From: Shinisaurus crocodilurus
Lineage: Eukaryota; Chordata; Lepidosauria; Squamata; Shinisauridae
Direction of reading: 5' to 3'
Assembly: GCA_021292165.1 (NCBI GenBank)
Contig: CM037877.1
Coordinates: 29,648,197-29,712,196, forward strand
Length of the DNA: 64,000 nucleotides
Position 1 is the stretch's first letter, and each line of letters begins with the position of its first letter. The notes beneath the pieces are model-generated. The model was not told the DNA's origin, did not search any database, and was given only the letters and a program-made list of their open reading frames with translations. Below are positions 10,570-21,226 of the stretch, piece by piece. The position numbers and the translations under genes were made by a program.

Positions 10570-11590
10570 TCAAAAAGAAATATACAACAGGTTCCAGCCT
10601 TGAGGCTAACTCATATAAAAATATCTAATTAACTACTCAGTTGACTCTCATAGCCCTGAAGTACTTAGCAACCATAGTGCGTCATTTTGGTTACCTCTGA
10701 CCGACCACACAATTTAATAGCATCAAAGTCAACGTAATATGAGAAGAAAATGTATGTATTTCTGAAGTCTTTCTCTATTTTAGTAAAAAATAATAATAAT
10801 TTTAGAGTGGATGATTGAGCACAGCTTGATCATGCTTTCCCCCCTAGCCGTTTCCTTTGCAATTAATAGTAAAAAAGAAACATGACATTTTCTATGGCCA
10901 TACGTGATTTACACATTTAATTATGCGTTCTAAGCTGTCTCCTGTGCCAGCATGTGCTTACATAAGCCTTTTCTTTTCCTTTCCGATTTGCTTATACTAG
11001 TGCAGGCCATGCTACAATTCCAATTAATACTTTTCTCCTCAAAAAGCCTATTTAACACATGAATAGGTGACTCTAATGAAAAGTCTGCCATATGCTGATG
11101 AAGTTTTAAATTATGCTAGATAGGGTAGTTTTGGAGAAGTGCAATTTAACTACTTCATATATGCCTGTAACATTTTGTTGGGTGCATATCTTAATTCCAC
11201 TGGAGCAAAATTACCACATTCTGCTCTTTTGTTCCACACAAACCCCTTTCTTTTAAGAGATTAAACATGGCTGGAAATTGTCTATAATGGAAATGTTAAG
11301 CATGGGCAAAAAATATTATCATAGTTCCCTGTACTACTGTGATTGAAAAAAATAACTAATTTATATTTCTCTAGCCAGTCCATGAAAAAAAATAGTTATG
11401 ATCTAAATTTCATCAGAATTTGCCCTATGGATAATGTTAGGTTTTTAAGTCATTAAAACATACACACACACAAATCAACATGTACTTACATAGGAGAACA
11501 CTTACTCCAGATTTCTTTATTAATAATTCTAATATTCATTAGTTAAGCTTATACGCAGGTAAAAGTACGTATAAAGTGAGACACAAAGGG
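10570..11590. other. Repeat-free AT-rich intronic DNA, possible conserved non-coding element
   Basis: About 1 kb without any recognisable transposon, in a window where most other kilobases contain one. It has homeodomain-like AATTAAT/TTAATTA words ('aattaatagt', 'tttaattatgcg', 'ccaattaatac'). Conservation is a guess that needs alignment. Confidence 0.3.
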
Positions 11591-11630
11591 TGCAATTCTA
11601 TATCTACTATCCTGGGGGAAAGCCCCATTT
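11591..11630. repeat. 'gtgcaatc...' palindromic repeat, left part
   Basis: 'gggtgcaattctatatctac' followed by 'gaaagcccca' is the left part of the short family. The right part lies beyond the SINE at 11866-11927 ('tcactgagacttatttcttt', 'agacatgtatagcattgca'). Confidence 0.6.
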
Positions 11631-11862
11631 ATTTATTTATTATATCTATATCCTGCCTTTTTTCTGCAAGGAACCCATGGCAGCTTACATAATCCTCCTC
11701 TCCATTTTATCTTCACAACAACCCTGTGAGGTAGATTAGCCTGAGAGTCAGTGACTGGCCCTAAGTCACCCAGTGAGCTTCATGGCCCAGTGGGGACTTG
11801 AACCCAGATCTCCCAAGTCCCAGTCCAACACTCTAACCACTATGCCACACTGGCTCTTGTGT
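11628..11862 (-). mobile_element. tRNA-derived squamate SINE
   Basis: Reverse orientation. The (ATTT)n tail is at the left, the 'aggaacccatggcagcttac' tail domain, the 'tcacaacaaccctgtgaggt' body and the tRNA head with B box 'gacttgaaccc' are next, and it ends 'accactatgccacactggct'. It lies inside a copy of the 'gtgcaatc' repeat. Confidence 0.9.
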
Positions 11863-11865
11863 GGG

Positions 11866-11927
11866 GGCGCTTGTTCCCACTGAACTCACTGAGACTTATT
11901 TCTTTGTAGACATGTATAGCATTGCAA
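11866..11927. repeat. 'gtgcaatc...' palindromic repeat, right part
   Basis: This is the continuation of the repeat at 11591-11630, split by the SINE. Confidence 0.55.
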
Positions 11928-11929
11928 AG

Positions 11930-12819
11930 ACGATCATTTTTATAAGTGACATAGCAAATGAGTACCCACCATCCTGATCTAGAATGTTAGAGATGACTGA
12001 TTTAAAATGAGGTAACATGCACAATGGTAAATGGTAAATGGTCATCCATCTTCTCTTCTGCTCTGTTCTGTTCTATTCTAAAAATGATTTTCATGTAGTC
12101 AGTAGGTCAAATATTTTATTGCATCATAAAATGCAATCATATTGCATTTTATTGCAAGGTCATCTTCATGGTTCCCGGGGGGAGGGGCCAAGTTTTTCCT
12201 TTACAGTATATGCCTTTACCACCTATAAAACACATTTTCTACTATATATGCTGGATATGTTTCAATCGAAAACGAAGGCTATGTTTTCATGCAATTTTGC
12301 ATGGGACTTCTGAGACACTCTGTTCCTCAGGTTAAATAATTTGGTATTACAGTCATCAAAAAGTCTATTCATCAGAAGTCAATTATTCCTTGACAGCTAA
12401 AGAAAAAAGAGTTGTATTTAAAAAGAGAAACTGAGCGTTCATTAAAATTTCAAGAACACTGTGTTGCACCATTAATGAGCTCTTATGCAACAAAACTTAC
12501 TTCTCAAGACTTTCTACTAGAATGTTTCAAACTTGAACAAACAAGACGAGACTGTATTCCGCACTCCCAAATGCCATATCATTTATTACTTATTTTTGAT
12601 GTGTGTGCAATAAATAATGGGAAGGGGGATCGTTGGTTGTTTATTATTATTTTTTAACCATCGTTTTTGCACCTGAACTCCCAAGAGTATTCCTGTTCCT
12701 CATGCAGAACACTGGAGAGTAAGTATTTCACCCTGAGAGTAGGTATTATTATGTGTGTTGCCTTGACAGCATCAGCTATAGGGCTACTCATAGACTGAAT
12801 AAATGAAAATTAAATAAGT
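11930..12819. other. AT-rich non-coding stretch, nothing recognised
   Basis: Short open frames only (91 codons at most). Confidence 0.35.
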
Positions 12820-13000
12820 GAAAGGAGAGCCACTATGATGTAGTGAAATAAAAGAAATGAGAGCTACTATGTTGCAGTGGAAGTATATCTGACCTGGACC
12901 AGGGGGCGCTTCATAACTCTGCTGAGCTGTGAAGTTCTCTGGGTGACTTTGGGCCAGTCATCATTACTAACCCTCCTTCTAGGAGTGTTGTGAGGATTAG
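12820..13000 (+). mobile_element. Degenerate tRNA-derived SINE
   Basis: Remnants 'gagccactatgatgtagtg', 'agttctctgggtgactttgg', 'gccagtcatcattact' and 'gtgttgtgaggatt' keep the SINE order. A partial duplication of the head ('gagctactatgttgcagtgg') precedes the body. Confidence 0.6.
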
Positions 13001-13179
13001 GCATGTATTCATTTCAATTTGTTTTTTATTAGGATTTTACCCAGTTTGCACCTTCCAGACCGAAAGACTCGGGTGCAATCTGCAGTTGAAATCCATACAT
13101 TCCCGAGCTTGCAGTGTGATTCACAGACTGGGCAGATTCACAGTGGCTGAATCCAAGAGTATGATATGGCACTTGGTAT

Positions 13180-13206
13180 CCATCCATCCATCCATCCATC
13201 CATCCA
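13180..13206. repeat. (ATCC)n microsatellite
   Basis: Six uninterrupted ATCC units. Confidence 0.9.
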
Positions 13207-13254
13207 ATATTGTGTATCCAGTATATTTTGACAGCATGACGAAGCTTACTTCAA

Positions 13255-13430
13255 ATGCTGGTGACAGCATAGCATATTCCCCGAACCTGAGGGCAGCAGG
13301 CTTGCTTAAGGGGTGCATGAGAGCTCCTGTGGCAGACACAATTCTGTCCTCCAACACCTTTCCCCCACTTCCAACCCCCTGCATCTGCTGCCTGAGGCAG
13401 CTGCCTCATTTTGCCAGCACCTGTGGGGCC
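13255..13430 (-). mobile_element. MITE fragment ('ctgcctgaggcagctgcctc' family)
   Basis: Complement of the family at 61545-61735, sharing the 'ggcagctgcctcag/ctgaggcagctgcc' palindrome and 'cctccaacacctttccccc'. No TSD was seen. Confidence 0.5.
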
Positions 13431-13684
13431 TCCTCACACCCTCAAAATGGCTTCATCCCAACTGTTTATCTCCCAGGGGGCTCTAAGTAGCCTCTTCCAG
13501 AAGAAAAATGTCTGGGGAGAAAACACTTGGGGGGGCAGGGGAGTACAGATAGGAGGAAGACTCTGCTTTCCTCTCTTACCCACCCTTGCTGCATGCATTT
13601 TAAATAGCCTCTCCTCCACCTTATATGAATTTGGTATGACCTGAGTCCAGTTGCACCATCAGAACATCTAGTTTGGCCCTCAAC

Positions 13685-13751
13685 GATGAAGCTCACCAGT
13701 TGGTCTTGGATGAGTCACTCTTTCTCAGCCTATTCTACTTCACAGGTTATG
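13685..13751 (+). mobile_element. tRNA-derived SINE fragment
   Basis: 'atgaagctcaccagttggtc', 'gatgagtcactctttctcag' and 'tacttcacagg' are the middle of the squamate SINE. Confidence 0.55.
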
Positions 13752-13961
13752 CAAGGGAGGCTGGTGACTCCTGTGTCAGTGGGGCTTCTTCTCCGTCACA
13801 GCGTCTATTCTGAGCTTCATAGGAGCTATCCATGGTGCTCCGAGGTGGTAAACCTATTTTGGGGATGGAGTACAGCACCACGGATAGCTCCTATAAAGCT
13901 CAGAATAGACTCTGCTACAGATAGGGAGCCCCACTGACACTGGGGTCACCAGACTTCCCTG
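13752..13961. mobile_element. Palindromic MITE, 'ggctggtggctccaatgtca' family
   Basis: Ends 'gggaggctggtgactcctgt' and its near complement at about 13935-13960. The inner arms 'tattctgagcttcataggag' and 'ctataaagctcagaata' pair. A degenerate 7-8-bp duplication (aggttatg / ggttattg) flanks it. The same family is at 17.0, 45.5, 48.7 and 49.4 kb. Confidence 0.75.
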
Positions 13962-14159
13962 GGTTATTGTGATAACCCCCATATACGCTTCTCCCAAGTT
14001 CCCACGGTTGCAATAAAAATAATTCATGTAATCTTAGATCCCTCTGTGATTTGCATGATCAACACTCATCATCACAGCTCTAGATGATGGTGATGATGAT
14101 TAATTTGATTTATATCGTGCCCTTCTTTGCAAAGAGCCCAGGGTGACTATTGTAGAGTC

Positions 14160-15004
14160 CCAATTCCTGTTGGGCTCTAGTAAGGCATGATAGCAGTTCA
14201 CAGAGTTCTTGAGGTGTGCTCCATCTTATTTACTATGTTGAAGAAAAACAGCCACAAAGGGTTCTATGGCGACTTGAAGTCATACAGAGTTATGTGGCAT
14301 ACGATTTGGGGGGGTAGTTTCCACTTGGTCAGCTGCATGCTCGGGATGGAGTGAGGCTGCCTGTGTATATGTGTGTGCTTCTGTATGTGCAAACTGAAAG
14401 ATGCAGTTTGGGACCAGGGTGCCTTAAGGACTTCTTGCTCCCAAAGAGATCTATACATACTCTAAGATCTTCTGGTGAGGCCCTTCTTGAAGCCTTCCCC
14501 TTTACTGAGATCTGGGAACTGTTTTTCTCTGAAGTCCCCCACGCCTGCAGTTGTGAAATGTCATCCTTAGCTTTGCACACCAGACTCGACCACACTGTTA
14601 TCTTTCTGATCCGGGTAAATATATTTTTATTCTCCCTAACTTTTAGCTCTGCAGCTTAAGGCATTTCATTGGTGCTGTTTTAATGGGTTTATATATATGT
14701 TTGGATTCATGTCCTGTGCTACTCCTTGGCTTGCTGTTCTTTTATTGTGATTTGTTGTATTTGTATTTTATGTTTTTAATATTTACATTAGTTAGCGACT
14801 GTGGAAAATTTTGTGAAGAGGCCAAGGGGAGATTTATTAAGCAAACAAACATGTAAGATAAAATAATATTGGAATCAAGATGAGAATCTTTGCTGCCTAA
14901 TAATCTGTCCATTACAAGGTGGAAGGCAGGAAGGCCTACTTTCCATATCAGAAAAGCAAAAGGAGTTTTGTTCAGCAAAAAGATCTTTTCCACCCAAAGT
15001 TTAT
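14160..15004. other. Non-coding stretch, nothing recognised
   Basis: Open frames to 102 codons without domains. A short 'tttatatcgtgcccttcttt' remnant just before it (about 14107-14150) is like a SINE or LINE tail in reverse. Confidence 0.35.
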
Positions 15005-15175
15005 TCATGTTATTGTTATTAATGTATTAATGTATAAGTATTTTTATACCACCCTTCAATCACATTCCCAGAGCAGTTTACAAAAAGAAAAGAAAACTCA
15101 AAATATAAAAACCAACAATAAAATAAACTCAAAGTAAGAAAATAATAAAAGCAGGATAAAACAGCAGGATTAAAA
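15005..15175 (-). mobile_element. LINE 3' tail-like A-rich segment
   Basis: 'taagtatttttataccaccc', 'attcccagagcagtttacaa' then A-rich sequence is the complement of a common LINE 3' UTR type. The clade was not assigned. Confidence 0.4.
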
Positions 15176-15364
15176 TTTACTTCTAAAAAGTTTGGGAAAA
15201 ACAGCAACAACACATTTTCTTGGCTTTGAGAGAATAAGCAAAATGGCCAAGTACGATTTCACAGAAGGTAGATGTTAAATATAAGGGCAGAAGAAAGACT
15301 AAATAATATGTTTGTGAAAATGAATACTGATATGAGCAGCCACAACAAATAGGTTGAGATAATC

Positions 15365-15680
15365 TTTTTAACACATGCTCCCCTGAACAAACTCCTATTT
15401 AAATAACTCTAGTTTTCCTCCCGTGATTAATCCAACTATCCGCATCATGTTTGTGTTGTATAATTGAATTAGTGATACCACATGTAAATCTAGCACCAGT
15501 AACAAGATACTTCAGTGTGTAACCTGCTCCCGTCCCAAGGCTTGCCAAGGAAGTCTATTGTCCATAACATATGTAAGGATTTGAATGAAAAGAAAATATT
15601 TGCTCAGCTGTGAAAATGAGAATTTGCCCAGCACAATAAATTAATGCCATTATCAGGACAGGGCTGTTTCCACAGGACCC
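15365..15680. other. Repeat-free segment, possible conserved non-coding element
   Basis: About 300 bp with no recognisable transposon and motif-like words ('cccgtgattaatccaac', 'cataaca', 'tgaaaatgagaatttgccc'). Offered only as a candidate for alignment. Confidence 0.3.
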
Positions 15681-15737
15681 TGGTAGAATACCACTCCCAT
15701 TGGGAATTTTAAGCAATATTACAGCATATATAATAAG

Positions 15738-16120
15738 CTATAACCAGGGTGGTCATGTTTGTATCCTATTTTACAGACTCCTCTATTACTGTCCTCTATT
15801 TGAAGGCATCCTCTATTCCAGGGCAGGGCAGAAGGTAGACCTCCAGATTTTGGGACTTCAACTCCTGCCAGCATGGCCAATGGTCAAGAATACTGGGAGT
15901 TGAAGTCCAAAACATTTCGAGATCTACTTTCTGCCCACCCCTGCTCTATTTGAAGGGCTGTCTGGTCCAAGTCCAGTATAAAGATAAAGACACATAAGAA
16001 GAGAGACCAGGGGCCTTAAAGGTACCCATCAACAGTTACCATCTGCTCAACAGAATGAGCAAGTACACAGGTCACCTGGTTACAGTCTTACCCACTATGG
16101 TGAGGTGTAATTTAAACATC
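15738..16120 (+). mobile_element. DNA repeat ('cctctatttgaaggg' family) interrupted by a hAT MITE
   Basis: Same family as 4691-4803 plus 6081-6440 (reverse) and 56455-56720. Segments are 'ggtggtcatgtttgtatcct', 'gtcctctatttgaaggcat', then, after the insertion, 'tctatttgaagggctgtctg' and 'ttacccactatggtgaggtg'. Confidence 0.65.
15819..15943. mobile_element. hAT-type palindromic MITE, TSD ctctattc/t
   Basis: 7/8 target duplication: ctctattc (15811-15818) and ctctattt (15944-15951). Termini are CAGGGCAGGGCAGAAGGTAG and CTTTCTGCCCACCCCTG, with inner arms 'gacttcaactcctgccagca' and 'tgggagttgaagtcc'. It sits inside the DNA repeat above. A related copy is at 57296-57432. Confidence 0.85.
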
Positions 16121-16454
16121 TACATTAGTGCCTCCTCCAGGGAGCGCTAAATCTCCCTTGCATAAGCAGTGGGTGCCACTTGCACAATGGAATCGGCAGG
16201 GCAGAAGGGAATCAGCGGGGGTTTAAGCACCCTGCAGGATTCTGCCCCAAATATTAGTATGCTATATATTCAGAACAGGTCAGCAGGACTGCCCTCTGCC
16301 CATGCTCAACAGAATGTGTGGGAAGAGGATTGAGATTGCACCAGCTTGCCACATCCCTACCAGCGCATCCACCATACTATGCACCCTACAATCCACAACG
16401 GATGTCACATTTCTATGTAGAGCCCATGGTAGGTACACACCCACCAGCATGATG
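16121..16454. other. Non-coding stretch, nothing recognised
   Basis: Moderate GC and no repeat recognised. Confidence 0.3.
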
Positions 16455-16585
16455 GAGGGGCAATTTGCAGCCCTCGAGATGTTGTTTGATTCCAACTCCT
16501 ATCATCCCCAGACAGCATGGCTAATGGTCTGGGGTGATGGGAGTTGAAGTCCAAAAACATCTGGACAGCCACAGGTTGACCGTCT
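16455..16585. mobile_element. Palindromic 'aactcccatcatcccc' MITE
   Basis: Arms 'gcagccctcgagatgttgtt' and 'aaaacatctggacagccaca' and inner arms 'caactcctatcatcccca'/'tggggtgatgggagttg' pair. No clear TSD. Confidence 0.65.
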
Positions 16586-16770
16586 TTATCCACTCTAATT
16601 TCTGCTGTAGAGACTGCAGCAGTTGGGACCTACGCATGTTGAGCCATTTGTACATCAGCCCTTACGCAAATATGACATCTGATACATGGATGTTGGGAGC
16701 AGGGCAGGCACACTGGAGGGTTGTCGAGTCATGCAGATCAAGACAGACTACAGATTCCTTAGTTACAGAG

Positions 16771-16904
16771 CCTTTCCTTAACCTGGTGCACTCCAGATGT
16801 TTTGGACTACAACTCCCAGCATTCCTGATGATCGGACATGCTGGTTGGGACTGATAGGAGTTGAGGTCCAAAGCATCTGGAGAGCACCTGGTTGGGGAAG
16901 GCTG
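16771..16904. mobile_element. Palindromic MITE ('cctttcc..aacctggtg..' family)
   Basis: The arms 'taacctggtgcactccagat' and 'atctggagagcacctggttg' pair. The flanking ttacagag/ctttagag duplication is only 5/8. Related to the copies at 34053 and 44886. Confidence 0.7.
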
Positions 16905-16996
16905 CTTTAGAGCCTTGCAGGGCATGTCAATGGACACAGAGGCCATATGAGAGCATCTGACTTACCATGAACTCATCTCCCTTGTGCTGAAAATCC

Positions 16997-17200
16997 CAGC
17001 AGTGTCTGGTGGCGCCAATGTCAATGGGGTGGTGTATCCGCTCTGGGTTTCAGTCTGAACCTTAAAGGAGTCATCCATGAAGCTGAACCTATTTTGGGGG
17101 GTAAGGTTCAGCACCATGGCTAGCTCCTGAAAATTTCGGACTAAAACCGGAGTGGACACACCACCACACTGACATTGGAGCAACCAACCAGCCTCTACTG
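16997..17200. mobile_element. hAT-type palindromic MITE, TSD gaaaatcc/t
   Basis: 7/8 duplication: gaaaatcc (16989-16996) and gaaaatct (17201-17208). Termini are CAGCAGTGTCTGGTGGCGCC and CAACCAGCCTCTACTG; 'gccaatgtcaatggggtggt' pairs with 'accacactgacattgg'. Belongs to the 'ggctggtggctccaatgtca' family. Confidence 0.85.
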
Positions 17201-17259
17201 GAAAATCTATTATGATAAATATTCTCACAGGCGGCGGCAGCAGCTGCTATTTGGCTGGC

Positions 17260-18057
17260 CAAAAAAAAAAAAGCCTTTATTATAAAACAGAAGGAGAAAA
17301 CTCATTTTGAAGGTATAGAGACTAAAGAAAATCAGAACAATTCTTTTTCATTTATTAAAAACAACAACCCCAGATGTGAATGATGTATAAGGGGGAAGAA
17401 TTTGGCCATGCTTGATGAGGAAGGGACAAAGTAGTAGATTAACTTAGGATTTCTTTTTTATTATCTCCCCTTTGGGACTGTAGGATATAATTAAGAGAAC
17501 ATAAAGGACTGGTATTCTTTTTGTGACTTTGGAAGTCACAGAAGGATAACTGCTCTTATTTGTGAAATATAAGAAAGCTAAGAAGCCCACCAGTAATGCG
17601 GACAAAATGGGAGACTTAAGAGTTTCTTACTGTGATCCTCACGTATATTCATTACCCCCCTTTGGATCACTACCAAGCCCCATACAATTTGACCTTGTTC
17701 CCTGGAGGAATCTTGAAATAAACAAAGCAGCAGCCACCCAAGATGTAATGGAATCTAAATGCAATCGTCCAGTGTGGAATGAATCTGCTACTGATTATAA
17801 GGCACTAACCTGTGGGAAGCTTGATAGAACCTTTTTCCCTTCCCTTTGCACTGCCTGGGATTTGGGGTTCAGGAACATGTCTCTGGCCCTGGGGAGAAGA
17901 GCAATGCCTACAATACGTGCAACAAACCAAGAGACTGATGGGGAGGAACTGGGAGCGAAGAGGGTTCCATCAGCTCTGGCTCCAGGAGCCTCTGGTGGCT
18001 TCCTTTATACATCATTGGGCCCTCCTCCACTTTGCCTGCTAAAAGTGCCAGACAACA
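17260..18057. other. Non-coding stretch with an unexplained 167-codon ORF
   Basis: An open frame on the plus strand (17562-18065) has unbiased composition but no recognised domain, no Kozak or splice support, and ends where a CR1 copy begins. It could be a chance frame, part of an old element, or a lineage-specific exon. Not called as a gene. Confidence 0.3.
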
Positions 18058-18361
18058 TAGAATAATAAAAAAGTAGAGTTGGGACTGGAAGGGGCCTACA
18101 AGGCCATCGAGTCCAACCCCCTGCTCAGTGCAGGAATCCAGGTCAAAGCATCCCTGACAGATGGCCGTCCAGCTGCACCTTGAATGCCTCCAGAGTGGGA
18201 GAGCTCACCACCTCCCTAGGTGATTGGTTCCATTGTCTTATTGCTCTAACGGTCAGGATTTTTTCCCTGATGTTTAGGTGGAATCTGGGTTCCTGTAATT
18301 TGAGCCCATTATTCTGTGTCCTGCAAACTGAGATGATCGAGAAGAGATCCTGGCCCTTGAT
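18058..18361 (-). mobile_element. CR1 LINE 3' end
   Basis: Reverse orientation. It begins with the CR1 3' terminus (complement of 'cattccaa...tctatgatt') and 'ggcctacaaggccatcgagt', then the end of the RT ORF ('tgcaccttgaatgcctccag', 'attggttccattgtcttatt'). The 59-kb copy is a longer relative. Confidence 0.9.
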
Positions 18362-18364
18362 CCA

Positions 18365-19352
18365 CGACTACTATTTAACAGTGAAGTAGCATCACTCTGG
18401 GGCACAGTGAGAAATTTAAATGGCAGTTCCTGGACGTGGAAACATTTTGGAAGGGGGATGTCTTTGGTGGGGCCCCCACCGGGGTGCTGGAGGCCTGGCA
18501 GCTGCTCAAAGGATGCCATGTGCTAAATAGGCCTGGATTCCACTGAGCACTCAAGTGATTCATCCCTGCATGTGAAGTCTGCAGAGTGCGCCTGCGCCTG
18601 CTGTTGATGAGTGTATTTTTAAACCCGTAGACTTAATACTGTCCTTTTAGGCAAAGTCGTAATGGAAACACATTTCCTCCTTCTTCTTTTTTTTAGAACA
18701 TTGAATCTGCTAGATCCTGAAAATCAGCACTGAAATATTTCAGAAGAGTCAAAAACTAGATTTACTGGGAAGAAAGTTCCACTGAAACCTACTTTATTTG
18801 ACTATTAATAGCAACTTCTGCATTTTCATTAGGAAGTGAAAATAAAGTTTCTGCATACAACATATGGTATAATAAGCAAAAGCCTGTAGGCTATAGCTTA
18901 CTTTATCAATATGCCATTAAGTCGACTGCATTCCTAAGTATTATATGGCACACCCTACCAGCAGCTTTTTCATTAATGGGCATTTATCATGTTGAGTAAA
19001 TGCAAGAACATTTACAACGGGTGGGGATGTGGGCTGACGCTAGAATTCAAATGGAAAGAGCACATCTAGCTGAATGCCGCTTTCCTCAGCACTCAGTACC
19101 AAACCTATTCTTTGCAACCCTACTGGTCTACGACTGTAATAAACTGACTGACTACAACCCATAACAGAAAAGCTAGGGACTATAATATCCTTATGTGAGT
19201 GTGCGGGTATCAGTGCGTACCTGCCAGCCATTTTCTTCCACAATGGTTTCCTGAATCAGGCCTTTTGATTTAGGTTTACCTCCTATATAGAGCAGTATGA
19301 TCAAAGGTCCCTTGGCCAGAAATTAAAAATCTGTCCTTCCCTGATCATGTTT
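18365..19352. other. Non-coding stretch, nothing recognised
   Basis: AT-rich sequence with open frames of at most 81 codons. Confidence 0.35.
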
Positions 19353-19445
19353 GTCCTACACCAATTCATCACGGCCGATGGACAGTGATGATGGCGGTTG
19401 CAGCCCAACAACATCTGGGGATCCAAGGTTGGGAAAGGCTGAAAA
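19353..19445. mobile_element. Half of a palindromic MITE
   Basis: 'gatggcggttgcagcccaac' and 'aacatctggggatccaaggt' is one arm of the family complete at 19513-19652. Confidence 0.5.
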
Positions 19446-19512
19446 TGTTGGATCTTAAGGTCCTCAGGGGTGGGGACCTGTTTGGTTTGGGGATTTCTCT
19501 TATGCTCTAAAG

Positions 19513-19652
19513 CAGTGTTCTCCAACCTTGGGTCCCCAGATGTTTTTGGCCTACAACTCCCAGCATGCCCCAGCCAGCGTAGCTACGCTGGCTGGGGCAT
19601 GCTGGGAGTTGTAGGCCAAAAACATCTGGGGACCCAAGGTTGGAGAACACTG
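19513..19652. mobile_element. hAT-type palindromic MITE, perfect TSD ctctaaag
   Basis: 8-bp duplication ctctaaag at 19505-19512 and 19653-19660. The 140-bp element runs CAGTGTTCTCCAACC ... GGTTGGAGAACACTG and is almost a perfect palindrome about the centre 'ctacgctgg'. The near-perfect arms suggest a young copy. Confidence 0.95.
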
Positions 19653-19660
19653 CTCTAAAG

Positions 19661-20190
19661 CTTTATGTACATGTATGATGGCGGCCGTGATGGTAATGAA
19701 AAGGTTACTGCCACCGGACACCACAAAAGTAAGGCCACCTCCTATGGATGGAAAAACCTTGTCAATTTGATTTTGCTCACTTCCTCATTTTTTTCCAGTC
19801 TTAAGTTCTTTTTGTCCTGATTCTGCATTACTGTAGTTTGCATTAAAAAAAAAAAACACCTGACACAAAATATCATATGTACTTCTGTTCACATTTCTCC
19901 TAATCTCCTAACATACAATATTTTGAGTGCAGTGTCTGTATGTTATTTTCACTAACAGACACATTTTTGTGCTTACAATTCCCTAATTGATGCATTTTTG
20001 TATGCATTGGGGGGGGGGGGAATTGGACAACTGCATCACAAAATTTGGAAAAGGAAAACAGCGAGGTATAATTGCAGTTTGGTTCAAATATTGGTTTGGG
20101 AAGTGCAAATTAAGTGAGTTCATACTAAAATATAAACCAAACAAATGTGGCCCCGATCCCTATCTTCTTTGCTTAATTTCAGCATGAATT
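19661..20190. other. AT-rich non-coding stretch
   Basis: An A run at about 19845 and a G run at 20010-20020. No gene or family recognised. Confidence 0.35.
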
Positions 20191-20194
20191 GAAA

Positions 20195-20590
20195 TGGTGT
20201 AAGCCAGGCGGTGGGGTGGAGACCTCTTTTAGCCCGAGGGCCAAATTCATTTTTGAAGATGCTCTCGGGGGCTGCATCCCAGTGGTGGGCAGGGCCAAAG
20301 ACAAAAGGGGTGTGGCCAAAATACCCCCCCAAACTCAGCATATTGTAACTTAAAGCTCTTACTGGCAGTAGCTAAACCTTAGAAGAGGCGTGACAACCTT
20401 TTAGAATGGGCAGGGGGGGGGGACGAACCGCACAGAAGCTGGGAAGCCACCAAATGTTTAATGATTAAGAGAAAGGTGGTGAGGCCAGGGGAAGGGGGCA
20501 TGGGGTACCCTAGAGGGCCAGATTGGGACTCCAGGAGTGCCGGATTTGGCTGTTGGGCTTGGGGTTCCCTACCCGCTGGTATAAGCCATC
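20195..20590 (+). mobile_element. hAT-type element ('gggccaaattc..ctctcgggg' family)
   Basis: 'agcccgagggccaaattcat', 'gggctgcatcccagtggtgg', 'cttaaagctcttactggcag', 'caaccttttagaatgggc' and 'ggttccctacccgctggt' follow the order seen at 46.3 kb and, in reverse, 48.2 kb. No coding capacity. Confidence 0.65.
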
Positions 20591-20669
20591 TGAAGCTTGG
20601 GGGAAGTAAAAATAGTAAAAAATATTATAAATTATTATTTTTACTGATATGAAATTAGTTTTAGGCTAC

Positions 20670-21226
20670 CTTTGAGGGCACAGTCCTCCCAAAGTCATGT
20701 ATATAATAACTTTATATACCGGGCAAAATATAAAGTGCTGGTTCTTACCTTTAAAGTCCTACATGGGCTGGGTCCAAGGTACCTTAGGGAACGCCTCCCT
20801 CCCCTATGTTCCCCCCACGCCACTGAAGGTCCTCTGAGGGTGAGCTGTTTGCAGCTGCCCAAGGTGAGACTGGCAGCTGTACGTCGAACGGACTTTTTCC
20901 CTTTGCCGCCCCTCAGTTGTGGAATGATCTGCCGATTGAAATGCGTCTGCTGACTTCTCTGAATGTTTTTAAGCAGGCACTGAAGACTTTACTATTCCGG
21001 CAGGCCTTCCTTTTATAGTATTTTATTACACTTTAATGGAACTTTTATCATTTTTAATGGAATTTTATGGAAGTTTTATCCTGCTTTTATGCTTAATTGT
21101 ATTAGTCAGTTTTAATTGTATATTATTGTATATTTGTTTTGTTAATCGATTATGATCTTGTATGCCGCCTAGGGTATTTGTGTATAGGCAGGATATAAAT
21201 TGAATAAATAATAATAATAATAATAA
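20670..21226 (+). mobile_element. L2-clade LINE 3' end with (ATA)n tail
   Basis: The translation 'YKVLVLTFKVLHGLGPRYL' is the conserved L2-type motif near the RT C-terminus. After a frameshift near 20900 it continues 'WNDLPIEMRLLTSLNVFKQA' up to a stop. A 3' UTR ends 'cctagggtatttgtgtatag', 'gcaggatataaattg' and (AATA)n. Confidence 0.8.
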
